This document shows positions 43,261 through 51,933 of a DNA stretch of 64,000 nt, one piece after another (the stretch's first letter is position 1; every line of letters starts with the position of its first letter). Position numbers and translations under genes: made by a program. The notes below the pieces were generated by a model. It was given only the letters and a program-made list of their open reading frames with translations, did no database searches and was not told where the DNA came from. The stretch comes from Lysinibacillus odysseyi 34hs-1 = NBRC 100172 (lineage in GTDB: Bacteria; Bacillota; Bacilli; Bacillales_A; Planococcaceae), in NCBI RefSeq assembly GCF_001591965.1, contig NZ_BCVX01000005.1:186001-250000 (forward strand), written 5' to 3'.

Positions 43261-43612
43261 CTTCTAATATTGGCATGCATTTTTGGACAAAAGGTTCGGT
43301 TTCGTCGTTTGGCTTAATCTCCGTAAAAAGATTAAGATCACGCAGCTGCTGAAGCATTTCCAGGGCTACCCCTTCTCCGCGGTACGACGGAATAACAGTA
43401 ATATGCTGAATCGTCGCCACAGTATCTTCCGTACGTACGCCGATAATCCCAACATATTCCTCGTCCTCTTTCCATAAATAAAGCATCCAGTTATCCAATT
43501 GTTCATATTGTTGAATTGTTTCCATCAACCGCCGGACATCCTTCTCCTGTGGCATGAAGGATAACAGTCCCATAGCGATTTTTTCAAGTGCTTTTTTGTA
43601 TCGTACTAGCAT
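43253..43612 (-). CDS. ribT: RibT-family GNAT acetyltransferase
   Basis: At 119 residues this closely resembles B. subtilis RibT: it begins MLVRYKKALEKIAMGLLSFM and has LWKEDEEYVGIIGV near residue 48 and the acetyl-CoA loop SYRGEGVALEML near 80. RibT is the last gene of the B. subtilis riboflavin operon but is not needed for the pathway itself; its substrate is unknown. Here it stands alone: no ribD, ribE, ribBA or ribH is adjacent. A start six bases earlier is possible. Confidence 0.88.
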   Translation of the reverse strand: MLVRYKKALEKIAMGLLSFMPQEKDVRRLMETIQQYEQLDNWMLYLWKEDEEYVGIIGVRTEDTVATIQHITVIPSYRGEGVALEMLQQLRDLNLFTEIKPNDETEPFVQKCMPILEEG

Positions 43613-43723
43613 TGTCATATTCCCTCAATTCTAACCACTGCACATCCTACCAAAACTGCTGAGGAAATGCAATATCACAATTTTCCAAGTGGCAGTCTGT
43701 GGCCTCTATTACAGTAAAACGGA

Positions 43724-43840
43724 TTATTGCCCGTTGAATATCGCAATTAATGGACTAATGACATAGATAAATAACAGGGCCCAAGTAGTAACACCTACAA
43801 ATAAACCAAGTCCCCATTTTGCCTGTCTTGATAATTTCAA
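43724..43840 (-). CDS. Small membrane protein downstream of lysA (38 residues)
   Basis: A TTG-initiated frame encodes a basic N-terminus (MKLSRQAKWGLGLF) and one membrane segment (VGVTTWALLFIYVISPLIAI), then FNGQ and a stop. GGGTGA, which is also the lysA stop region, lies 6 bases upstream, so the gene starts 7 bases after lysA and may be translated by coupling. The hydrophobic profile with a positively charged start is typical of real small membrane proteins. No family is recognised and the length is below normal annotation limits. Confidence 0.6.
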   Translation of the reverse strand: MKLSRQAKWGLGLFVGVTTWALLFIYVISPLIAIFNGQ

Positions 43841-43847
43841 AGCTTAC

Positions 43848-45161
43848 TCACCCTTTTTTTAATGTTAACGGAAGATCATTGGCTACGATATCTTCATAGC
43901 TTTCGCGCTTAATCACCAGCTGGTGTTCGCCTGCTTCTGCAAAAACTACAGCCGGCCGTGGTACGCGATTATAATTAGAAGCCATTGAATATCCATATGC
44001 CCCTGTACAGAAGATAGCTAAAATATCACCAGCCTCTGCCTGCTGCAGTGCTGCGTCAATGATCAGCTTATCGCCTGATTCACAAAGCTTTCCTGCTACT
44101 GTATAAGTAGCGTCCTTTTCCTTGTCGGCTTTGTTTGCAATGATTGCCTCATATTTCGCATCATAAAGGGCTGGGCGGATATTATCGCTCATTCCTCCAT
44201 CGACTGCGATATACTCGCGTATACCTGGTACACTCTTATGTGAGCCTACTGTATACAGCGATGTACCAGCGTCTCCTACGAGAGAGCGGCCCGGCTCAAT
44301 CCAAATCTCCGGCATTGTTAATTTTACCGCTTCTGCCTCAGCTTGTACAGATTTAATCATTTCTTCCACGTAAACATGCGGCTCCAGCGGTTTGTCCTCT
44401 TCCGTATAACGAATTCCAAAACCGCCGCCAAGGTTGAGCACGGAACATTCAAATCCGTGTGCCTGTTTCCACTCACCCATTTTTTTCATTACTTTCCTGG
44501 CAGCTAAAGCGAAGCCATCCGTTTCGAAAATCTGCGAACCGATATGACAGTGCAATCCAAGCAAGCATAAAAATTCATGATCTTTTACTTGAGCGAAGGC
44601 TTCATCAGTCTGCCCGTTATTCAAATCAAAGCCAAATTTCGAATCGGCCTGACCTGTCGTAATAAAATCATGGGTATGGGCTTCAATCCCAGGTGTCACA
44701 CGAAGCAGAATGCTCATCTTTTGCTTTCTTGCCTCTGAAATTTCTTTTAACAAAGTAATTTCATGGAAATTATCTACAACGATACAGCCGATTTTTGTAT
44801 CGAATGCCAGTTCTAGTTCCGCTATAGATTTATTATTACCATGGAAATGGATGCGTTCTTCGGGAAAGCCAGCCTTGATTGCTGTATAAAGCTCTCCCCC
44901 AGATACTACATCTAATGAAAGGTTTTCTTGTGCAGCCAGCTGATATGCAGCGACACATGCAAATGCTTTGGATGCATATGCTACTTGTGCTGTCACACCA
45001 AGTTTTTCAAAAGTATCTTTAAATCCACGTCCACGCTTACGGATAAGCGATGTATCGTATACAAATAGCGGTGTACCGTACTGTTTTGCCAGTTCCACTG
45101 TATCTATGCCACCAATTGTTAAATGCCCATTCTCAATTGTCTGTGTCCCGTATAAATGCAT
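43848..45161 (-). CDS. lysA: Diaminopimelate decarboxylase
   Basis: This 437-residue fold-III PLP enzyme has the Schiff-base lysine K65 in VAYASKAFACVA. Further signatures are the glycine-rich LDVVSGGELYTAIKAG near 88, NLGGGFGIRY near 240 and the cofactor/substrate motif KLCESGDKLI near 355. It makes lysine from meso-diaminopimelate and so influences both protein and cell-wall synthesis. GAGGAG upstream supports the ATG at 45161. It follows spoVAF, as in B. subtilis. Confidence 0.96.
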   Translation of the reverse strand: MHLYGTQTIENGHLTIGGIDTVELAKQYGTPLFVYDTSLIRKRGRGFKDTFEKLGVTAQVAYASKAFACVAAYQLAAQENLSLDVVSGGELYTAIKAGFPEERIHFHGNNKSIAELELAFDTKIGCIVVDNFHEITLLKEISEARKQKMSILLRVTPGIEAHTHDFITTGQADSKFGFDLNNGQTDEAFAQVKDHEFLCLLGLHCHIGSQIFETDGFALAARKVMKKMGEWKQAHGFECSVLNLGGGFGIRYTEEDKPLEPHVYVEEMIKSVQAEAEAVKLTMPEIWIEPGRSLVGDAGTSLYTVGSHKSVPGIREYIAVDGGMSDNIRPALYDAKYEAIIANKADKEKDATYTVAGKLCESGDKLIIDAALQQAEAGDILAIFCTGAYGYSMASNYNRVPRPAVVFAEAGEHQLVIKRESYEDIVANDLPLTLKKG

Positions 45162-45319
45162 TTTCTCTCTCCTCACTCAGAAAATAGCAGCTGCTAATTT
45201 TCTTAAAAGTCACAAAATATCTTATCTGAACTTTAACATAGTGAAGAGAGCCATGCAACGTATGTTTATACATTTCAAACCAAATAATGCATAATTATTA
45301 CTTTTCCAGACATCTTTAT

Positions 45320-46762
45320 TCATGAGCGCTTGCGTTTCTTCGCACCGACAATATATGGCCTTAACGCATCATCTGCCATTGGGAAACGAAGCATTACTCT
45401 TGCAAATGCTTTAGGGAAGAATGGAATTAATGGCCATAAATATGGAATCTGCATTGGTCGTAATGAATATAAATACAGAAGAATTCCAAAGCTTGCAATG
45501 AAGAAACCGTTTGCAGCAAATATAGCGGTAGCAGCAAGCAATAGCTGTCTGAATACCTTCATGGAAATACTTAGCTCATAATGCGGGATAGCAAATGTCA
45601 AAAGCGCCGTAATAGCGGTATAAAGAATGGCCTCTCCCGTGAACAACCCTACATTGATGGCAATATCCCCAATCATGATCCCTGCAATCAACCCCATCGC
45701 GGTAGACAGCGGAGAAGGGGTATGAATGGCGGCAATCCTTAAAAATTCAATCCCGATATCTGCCAAGAGAAGCTGCAAGTATAAGGGGACATGCGATTTT
45801 TCAGATACACCGATAAAGGATATATGATGCGGCATTATTTCTGGATGTGTTGCCATCAAGTACCAGAAAGGCAGCAAAAATAGACTTAAGAAGGCAGCGA
45901 TATACCGCAGTCCTTTCATGACTGTACCAATCAGCGGTGCTTGTCTATATTCCTCCGCATGACTCAATAAATGAAAAAGAGTAACCGGCATAAGCATGAC
46001 AGATGGCGAGGTATCTACCACGATTGCAATATGCCCCTCCAGCAAATGCGCTGCTACGATATCCGGCCGCTCCGAGTACCGAACGAATGGTACCGGATTA
46101 AACTTCTGTTTAAATATCCATTCTTCAAGCGATTTATCTGCCATCGTCAGCCCATCATGATGGATTTGCTCGAAACGTTTTTTAACCCATTCCAAATGCT
46201 CCTGGTTGACAACTTCATTCATATAGCAAATCGCTACATCCGTTCTCCCTAATGTCGAAATTTGCTGTAGCTCAAACCGTAACTGAGGGCTTCTGATCCT
46301 ACGTCTGATCAATGAAGCATTAATGATAATATTTTCAGCAAAGCCATCACGCGAACCCCGGATAACCCGTTCATTGTCCGGCTCTTCGGGATTTCGACCC
46401 GGATAATTCCGGAATTCCGTTGTATAGCTATAACCGCTTTTTGTAATAATCCCGACTTGGCCACTTAGCACACCAAGCAGGAATTTTTCCGTCGATAATG
46501 ATGGACTGATACTTTGGAAGTTAAAGTGGGCATAAAAGTATGCCTCCTCTTCCTCAATATCATCATGGTGATTATGCTGTAAATGAACGAGCATATTGGT
46601 CAAATTTGCATTATCGACTAACCCGCTGACATATATAAGCAGTGCGGGAAGCTCTTGAATATACACGTCCTGCATTACTAAATCGAACGATACGCCCTTC
46701 CCGAACTGACCTTCACAAAATTTGCGTCCTTCTTCTAATGATGTAAATAGTTTATTTGTCAT
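45320..46762 (-). CDS. spoVAF: Stage V sporulation protein AF (GerA family membrane protein)
   Basis: This 480-residue protein belongs to the GerAA/SpoVAF family. It has a soluble N-terminal half (about 1-245) with SRDGFAENIIINASLIRRRI near 138-157, and then about five membrane segments from residue 250 on. It is made in the forespore and inserted in the spore inner membrane, where it amplifies dipicolinic acid release in germination. The ATG overlaps the sigF stop (ATGA). The other spoVA genes normally between sigF and spoVAF are absent here. Confidence 0.92.
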   Translation of the reverse strand: MTNKLFTSLEEGRKFCEGQFGKGVSFDLVMQDVYIQELPALLIYVSGLVDNANLTNMLVHLQHNHHDDIEEEEAYFYAHFNFQSISPSLSTEKFLLGVLSGQVGIITKSGYSYTTEFRNYPGRNPEEPDNERVIRGSRDGFAENIIINASLIRRRIRSPQLRFELQQISTLGRTDVAICYMNEVVNQEHLEWVKKRFEQIHHDGLTMADKSLEEWIFKQKFNPVPFVRYSERPDIVAAHLLEGHIAIVVDTSPSVMLMPVTLFHLLSHAEEYRQAPLIGTVMKGLRYIAAFLSLFLLPFWYLMATHPEIMPHHISFIGVSEKSHVPLYLQLLLADIGIEFLRIAAIHTPSPLSTAMGLIAGIMIGDIAINVGLFTGEAILYTAITALLTFAIPHYELSISMKVFRQLLLAATAIFAANGFFIASFGILLYLYSLRPMQIPYLWPLIPFFPKAFARVMLRFPMADDALRPYIVGAKKRKRS

Positions 46763-47535
46763 TTATGCACCGTCTTCTTTGTTGTCGCTTCCATCCAGAC
46801 TTTCAACTGCGCCAGTATCTTTTTCTCAAGACGTGACACTTGTACTTGGGAAATCCCCAGGCGTTCTGCAATTTCGGTTTGGGTCAAATCCACAAAATAA
46901 CGCAAATAAATGATGGATTGTTCCCGCTTACCAAGACGTTTGAGCACCTCCTTCAACGGAATATAATCAAATGGCAGCTGTGATTTTTCATCACGCATTT
47001 GATCCATTAACGTCACTGAATCCCCTTCATTTTCATAGAGCTGCTCATGAAGAGACGCCGGGTCGCGCATCGCATCAGTCGCCATGATAATATCATCTAC
47101 CGACACCTCCAGCATCTCCGCCAGCTCTACCATGGAAGGCGGCTTTTCATTGGTCTTCATATAATTTTCCGTCGCATGACGGATCTTAAAATTCAGCTCC
47201 CTGATTGAGCGGCTTACCTTTACCATCCCGTCATCTCTTAAAAAACGCTGAATTTCACCAATAATCATCGGTACAGCATAGGTCGAAAACTTTACCTCAT
47301 ATTTCAAATCAAACTTATCAACGGATTTCATCAGGCCAATACAGCCAATTTGAAATAAATCATCCAGCTCAATTCCACGGGATGAGAAACGCTGGACAAT
47401 GGACCAGACAAGTCTTGTATTGCCTTCAATCATCCTTTTCCGCGCGGCATCATCGCCATTTTGCGCACGTGCAATCAAATCTCGCATTTCTTCCTGTGTC
47501 AATAATGTTTCTGACGGCTGTTCGATTGTCTCCAT
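46759..47535 (-). CDS. sigF: Forespore-specific RNA polymerase sigma factor SigF
   Basis: This 258-residue sigma-70 family protein has region 2 (DLFQIGCIGLMKSVDKFDL, KFSTYAVPMIIGEIQRFLRD), region 3 (VKVSRSIRELNFKIRHATEN) and region 4 (LTQTEIAERLGISQVQVSRL). It drives early forespore transcription and is held inactive by SpoIIAB. The AGGGGG site is unusually close to the ATG (0-2 bases), which is odd for such a gene; coupling with spoIIAB, 12 bases upstream, may compensate. Confidence 0.96.
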   Translation of the reverse strand: METIEQPSETLLTQEEMRDLIARAQNGDDAARKRMIEGNTRLVWSIVQRFSSRGIELDDLFQIGCIGLMKSVDKFDLKYEVKFSTYAVPMIIGEIQRFLRDDGMVKVSRSIRELNFKIRHATENYMKTNEKPPSMVELAEMLEVSVDDIIMATDAMRDPASLHEQLYENEGDSVTLMDQMRDEKSQLPFDYIPLKEVLKRLGKREQSIIYLRYFVDLTQTEIAERLGISQVQVSRLEKKILAQLKVWMEATTKKTVHK

Positions 47536-47547
47536 CCCCCTAATTCA

Positions 47548-47985
47548 TCACATCGCTATAGCTTGGATGGGCGAAAATTTTTTTGTAAACGTAATCGTTG
47601 TACCGTGGCCTATATGTGATTCAACCCTGAACTCATCCGAGAAGCTTTCCATAATGGTGAAGCCCATGCCTGATCGCTCCTCGTGACCTTTCGTTGTAAA
47701 CAGAGGCTCTTTAGCTGATTCGATATCAGGTATACCGCGCCCCTCATCTTTAATCGTGACACTTAATACTTCTCCATCCAGGATGGCGTGTACCGTTACC
47801 ATGCCGTATGCACCGTCATATCCGTGGATGATCGCATTGGAAACAGCCTCTGACACAATCGTCTTACATTCAGCCAATTCCTCTATCGTTGGATCAAGGT
47901 GTGCAATAAAGCTTGTCACAGCAATCCTCGCCAAACTCTCATTTTCGCTTTTTGCTAAGAATGAAAGGATCATTTCGTTATCCAT
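47548..47985 (-). CDS. spoIIAB: Anti-sigma F factor and serine kinase SpoIIAB
   Basis: This 145-residue GHKL-type kinase has the ATP-binding N box TIVSEAVSNAIIHG (around 45), G1 box VTIKDEGRGIPD (around 75-87) and G2 box ERSGMGFTIMESF (around 103). It binds and inhibits SigF or phosphorylates SpoIIAA, depending on ADP/ATP. It overlaps spoIIAA by eight bases. Confidence 0.96.
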   Translation of the reverse strand: MDNEMILSFLAKSENESLARIAVTSFIAHLDPTIEELAECKTIVSEAVSNAIIHGYDGAYGMVTVHAILDGEVLSVTIKDEGRGIPDIESAKEPLFTTKGHEERSGMGFTIMESFSDEFRVESHIGHGTTITFTKKFSPIQAIAM

Positions 47986-48331
47986 TTACAATCCCCCTCG
48001 CCTGTGAAATTGCTATTTCTTCTCCCCCATGCATCATATAAGCAGCAAGTCCAGAAAAACGGAAGATTTTTTCCATCGTTGGTGAAGGATTTAGGATGAT
48101 TGTACGGCCACTCACTGCATGCAGCTCCCGCATACGTCCCAAAATTAGTCCTACACCAGCGCTGTCCATAAACTGTAAATATTCTAAATTCCAAATAAGT
48201 GTTTTTAAATCTCCTTGCAGAATGGTCATTGAAATTTGGGATCTCACTTTTTCCACTTCATGGTGATCAAGCTCACCGTATAATTTAATAATCGCTACTT
48301 CATTTGGATACATTGTAATTTTACATTTCAT
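47978..48331 (-). CDS. spoIIAA: Anti-anti-sigma factor SpoIIAA
   Basis: This 117-residue STAS-domain protein has the phosphorylatable serine S57 in YLQFMDSAGVGLILGRM. Dephosphorylated SpoIIAA captures SpoIIAB and frees SigF in the forespore. The ATG at 48331 is chosen because GGAGGAG lies 5 bases upstream; a 21-codon upstream extension is unlike the family. It heads the sporulation operon spoIIAA-spoIIAB-sigF-spoVAF. Confidence 0.96.
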   Translation of the reverse strand: MKCKITMYPNEVAIIKLYGELDHHEVEKVRSQISMTILQGDLKTLIWNLEYLQFMDSAGVGLILGRMRELHAVSGRTIILNPSPTMEKIFRFSGLAAYMMHGGEEIAISQARGIVNG

Positions 48332-48366
48332 CGCTTCTCCTCCTTCGTCTCCTTGATTTCGAGAGC

Positions 48367-48381
48367 AGGAGATAATCTCCT
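48367..48381 (-). promoter_or_regulatory. Short hairpin in the spoIIAA leader
   Basis: AGGAGAT-A-ATCTCCT, a perfect inverted repeat, lies 36 bases upstream of the spoIIAA start. Both arms resemble ribosome binding sites. It may be a protein site or an RNA structure; no function is shown. Confidence 0.3.
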
Positions 48382-48562
48382 TTCCAACCGACAAAACTAG
48401 TGTTCATTCTGCGTAAGTAGTGCTTAATAGACAAAGGGTTTACTGACAGTATAGGAAGGCTTTTCTATTTTTATACATTGAAACCGTTAAGGTGGATATT
48501 AAAGGATTCTAATTATTATCTATTAAATAAAAAGCTCCAATCGTATTTTGACAACGCAAAAA

Positions 48563-48586
48563 AACAGGAGCGCTTCCGCTCCTGTT
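48563..48586 (-). terminator. Terminator of the SulP gene
   Basis: AACAGGAGCG/CGCTCCTGTT is followed by TTTTTGCG on the minus strand and overlaps the stop codon. Confidence 0.85.
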
Positions 48587-50342
48587 AACTTATGATTTTT
48601 TCATGTACAGAAATAATATCCGGCTCACCGCCGCTTGATAACTTTGTGCATTCTTTGAAGGCAAAATGCTTACAACCTAAACACTTTCGAAGCTGGAGAT
48701 GACGCATTGCTCCATCTATGGCAGCGCCAGTTCGAGAAAAGAAGTTTTCAGCTCCTATTTCCTGTGTCAGCCCGTTTGTGTCAAGTATCGTTTTTAGAGC
48801 CGGCTGCACACCCGTTACAAAGAGGGTGCCGCCTGATGCTTTAAAATGCTTGACAATATTCCGGAAGTATTCCTCACCGGTCGTATCAATGAACGGCACC
48901 TTCCCCATACGCAAAATCAACACTTCCGGGCGGTCGTTAACTGCAGATAATACAGCATCCTCGAATGTTTGAGCGGCTCCGAAAAACAGCGGTCCTTCGA
49001 CTGTATATATGCTGATTTGCGGACAGTCATGCCCCTCTGTTACAACGTGCGGGAATACCTTCCCCTGCTCTGTACTATGGTCTGGAAGCACTTTTGCCAC
49101 GACAAGTATTTCACTCATCCGTTTAGCAAATAAAACAACCGCAAGTCCAAGTCCAACTTCAACGGCGATTGTAAGGCTTGTAAAGACTGTCAGTAAAAAA
49201 GTGACAATCAGAACAAGTGAATCTCCTGTTTTTAATTTTAAAATATGAGCAAAGTGGTGGCGTTCACTCATATTCCAAGCCACAACCATTAAGACAGGCG
49301 CAAGACTAGCCAATGGTATATGGACAGCTAACGGCGCTAGTATAAGCAGGGTCAGCAACACAAAGACCCCATGAATAATACCAGACATCGGCGATACTGC
49401 CCCTGTTCGAATATTTGTTGCTGTCCGGGCAATTGCCCCTGTCGCCGGGATGCCGCCAAACAGCGGGGTGATAATATTGGCAATCCCCTGCCCAATGAGC
49501 TCCCGATTGCTATGATGTTTGCTGTTTGTCATACCGTCAGCTACTACCGCTGATAATAGCGATTCAATTCCGCCAAGCATGGCGATGACAAAGGCCGGAC
49601 CAAGAAGGGAATAAATAACCTCCCACGTCATCTCCGGAACATGAAACTCCGGCAGCGTATTTGGGATCGCTCCATAGGTAGAACCGATTGTAGCCACTTG
49701 ACCGTTAAAAAAGACATCTGTCATGACAGCAGAGACAATAATCCCCACTAAAGCACCCGGAACTTTCGGTGCGATTTTCGGTGTCAGCAAAATCAGCGCC
49801 AGGCTGATCAGCGCTATAAGGATTGTCGTGACATTAAACGTATGGAGATGTGCAACGATATCCTTCAATGTATCAAGCAAATATTCATGCTGTCCAAGTC
49901 CTTTTAAGCCAAGGAAATTCCCGATTTGCCCGGTAAAAATAATGACGGCAATCCCAGCTGTAAACCCTACCGTTACTGGTCTTGGAATAAACTTAATGAG
50001 GGAGCCTAATTTTAATACCCCCATTAATACGAGCATCAAGCCCGCCATAATGCCAGCAATTAATAAATTTTCATACCCATATACTAGTACGATGCCGAGC
50101 AAGATGGGAACAAATGCGCCTGTAGGTCCACCAATCTGGTATTTTGAGCCACCTAGCAGCGAAATGAGTATACCAGCAATAATTGCTGTATAGATTCCGT
50201 ACTCAGGCTTTACACCAGAAGCAATGGCGAACGACATAGCCAGCGGAACTGCCACAATTCCCACAATCGTTCCCGATAATAAATCCTTCTTAAAATGGTT
50301 GAAGGTATATCCCTCAAACCGTCCCGTCCAAAAACGTCTCAT
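48585..50342 (-). CDS. SulP-family anion transporter with STAS domain and C-terminal cysteine tail
   Basis: This 585-residue protein has a SulP transport domain of about 12 membrane segments (residues 10-410; LLSGTIVGIVAVPLAMSFAI and YGIYTAIIAGILISLLGG are typical). A STAS domain follows (about 440-540; FIDTTGEEYF). Relatives carry sulfate or bicarbonate. After the STAS domain a short tail holds C554-x2-C557-x7-C565, which I do not know from standard SulP proteins and which could bind a metal or cluster. The start at 50342 is chosen for AAGGGA upstream. It separates spoIIAA from pdp. Confidence 0.88.
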   Translation of the reverse strand: MRRFWTGRFEGYTFNHFKKDLLSGTIVGIVAVPLAMSFAIASGVKPEYGIYTAIIAGILISLLGGSKYQIGGPTGAFVPILLGIVLVYGYENLLIAGIMAGLMLVLMGVLKLGSLIKFIPRPVTVGFTAGIAVIIFTGQIGNFLGLKGLGQHEYLLDTLKDIVAHLHTFNVTTILIALISLALILLTPKIAPKVPGALVGIIVSAVMTDVFFNGQVATIGSTYGAIPNTLPEFHVPEMTWEVIYSLLGPAFVIAMLGGIESLLSAVVADGMTNSKHHSNRELIGQGIANIITPLFGGIPATGAIARTATNIRTGAVSPMSGIIHGVFVLLTLLILAPLAVHIPLASLAPVLMVVAWNMSERHHFAHILKLKTGDSLVLIVTFLLTVFTSLTIAVEVGLGLAVVLFAKRMSEILVVAKVLPDHSTEQGKVFPHVVTEGHDCPQISIYTVEGPLFFGAAQTFEDAVLSAVNDRPEVLILRMGKVPFIDTTGEEYFRNIVKHFKASGGTLFVTGVQPALKTILDTNGLTQEIGAENFFSRTGAAIDGAMRHLQLRKCLGCKHFAFKECTKLSSGGEPDIISVHEKIIS

Positions 50343-50567
50343 TCCATCCCTTCTCTTCCTTAAATTTGAGAAAAAATAACATTTTCGACAAAAATTCATT
50401 ACTATTATACCATATTAAATCCACTTTAAAATAGAGAGTCCTAAATTAATTACTAGGGATTCTTCCCTAGTTTGATATTCCGATATAATATATTGTATCA
50501 TTTCAAAATCCTTTATCGTTATATCACAATAAATATCTGTTCATTCATACATATTAAAAATTGAAAA

Positions 50568-50593
50568 AGCCCGATTTCACTAGAAATCGGGCT
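50568..50593 (-). terminator. Terminator of the deoB-pdp operon
   Basis: A perfect 11-base stem AGCCCGATTTC/GAAATCGGGCT is followed by TTTTTCAATTTTT on the minus strand. Confidence 0.9.
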
Positions 50594-50598
50594 TTTAA

Positions 50599-51849
50599 CT
50601 ATTTAATTTGAAATGCTGCTGCTGCCTTTTCTGTCATTTCATCCGTCACCGGTATGTTCGCATACAGAATCGCCAGCGTATCACCAGCCTGAATGGAATC
50701 TCCATTTTTCGCTACAATCTTGATCCCTGCATCAAAATCAAGCTTTGATTCCTTAGTGAGACGGCCTGCACCTAACATAACAGATAATTCACCAATTGCC
50801 AGTGCGTTTACGCTTGCAATTTGTCCTGCTGTTGGAGCCTTTATCTCGTATGTGTGAGCTGTTTCCTTCGTCTTCAAATCAGCTACATTACCGCCTTGTG
50901 CTTTGACGAACTCAAGGAACTTATCCTTTGCTTTCCCATTTTCGATTACTTCCCGTACTTTGACAGCTGCCTCTTCCTTCGAGCAATCAGTTGCCAGCAT
51001 GTACATTAAGGAAGCAACCTCTACACAATCTTCCACTAAATCTTTATGTGTAGCTTCTTCATTTCCGCTTAATACATCCAGCGCTTCTACTACTTCCACC
51101 TTGTTACCGATGAAACGTCCTAATGGATTGTTCATGTCGCTTAATGTGTAAACGATTTTACGGCCGAATCGTTTACCGATTTCTGCCATTTTCTCAGCCA
51201 GAATCTTCGCTTCGTCCTTCGTTTTCATGAATGCACCGTTTCCGTATTTCACATCAAGCACGATGCCGTCTGAACCACTCGCAATTTTCTTACTGATGAT
51301 GGAAGAGGCAATCAGCGGGATAGAGTCTACTGTTCCTGTTACATCACGCAGAGCATACAGCTTTTTATCTGCCGGGCAAAGATTGCCTGTTTGGCCCGCA
51401 ACGGCAATGCCGTGCTTTTTCACGTTCTCGATGAACTCTGACTGGCTCAGTTCAACATGGAAGCCTTCAATCGATTCCAGTTTATCTACTGTACCGCCTG
51501 TAATACCAAGACCTCGGCCGCTGAATTTTGCTACCGGGATGCCAAGTGCTGCTAAAATCGGCGCCACTACTAAAGTTACTTTATCGCCGACACCACCTGT
51601 GCTGTGTTTATCCACTTTGAAGCCTTCGATGTCAGATAAGTCGATGACGTCCCCTGAGTTGACCATTGCCTCTGTCAGGTAAAACATCTCTTCATCTTCC
51701 ATACCGTTTAAACGGATTGCCATCAGGAGAGAAGAAGCCTGATAATCAGGAATTTCTTCTTTTGTATAGCCATTAACGAAGTATTGAATTTCCTCTTTCG
51801 TTAATGGTTGTTTATTTTTCTTCTTTTCAATAATTGATAAAATATTCAT
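50599..51849 (-). CDS. pdp: Pyrimidine-nucleoside phosphorylase
   Basis: This 416-residue enzyme carries KHSTGGVGDKVTLVVAPILA near residue 80 and the KFSGRGLGITGGTVDKLESI phosphorylase signature near 108-128, plus LDVKYGNGAFMKT near 185. It cleaves uridine and thymidine with phosphate to base and (deoxy)ribose-1-phosphate. The next step, deoB, is the gene 84 bases upstream, so the two form a nucleoside salvage unit. The ATG at 51849 has GGGAGTG upstream. Confidence 0.95.
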   Translation of the reverse strand: MNILSIIEKKKNKQPLTKEEIQYFVNGYTKEEIPDYQASSLLMAIRLNGMEDEEMFYLTEAMVNSGDVIDLSDIEGFKVDKHSTGGVGDKVTLVVAPILAALGIPVAKFSGRGLGITGGTVDKLESIEGFHVELSQSEFIENVKKHGIAVAGQTGNLCPADKKLYALRDVTGTVDSIPLIASSIISKKIASGSDGIVLDVKYGNGAFMKTKDEAKILAEKMAEIGKRFGRKIVYTLSDMNNPLGRFIGNKVEVVEALDVLSGNEEATHKDLVEDCVEVASLMYMLATDCSKEEAAVKVREVIENGKAKDKFLEFVKAQGGNVADLKTKETAHTYEIKAPTAGQIASVNALAIGELSVMLGAGRLTKESKLDFDAGIKIVAKNGDSIQAGDTLAILYANIPVTDEMTEKAAAAFQIK

Positions 51850-51933
51850 CGTAACACTCCCAGCATGCAAATTTAAAAACGCTCCGTCTCAAGATTGATG
51901 ACGCTTTCATCTATTATGGCAAATTTCTGCCGT

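Noticed and set aside
45162-45319. Possible lysine riboswitch before lysA
   Set aside because: The gap is only about 158 bases and shows no conserved L-box blocks.
49723-50193. 156-codon open frame antisense to the SulP transporter
   Set aside because: Same reason: it mirrors a clear transporter gene and has no family features.
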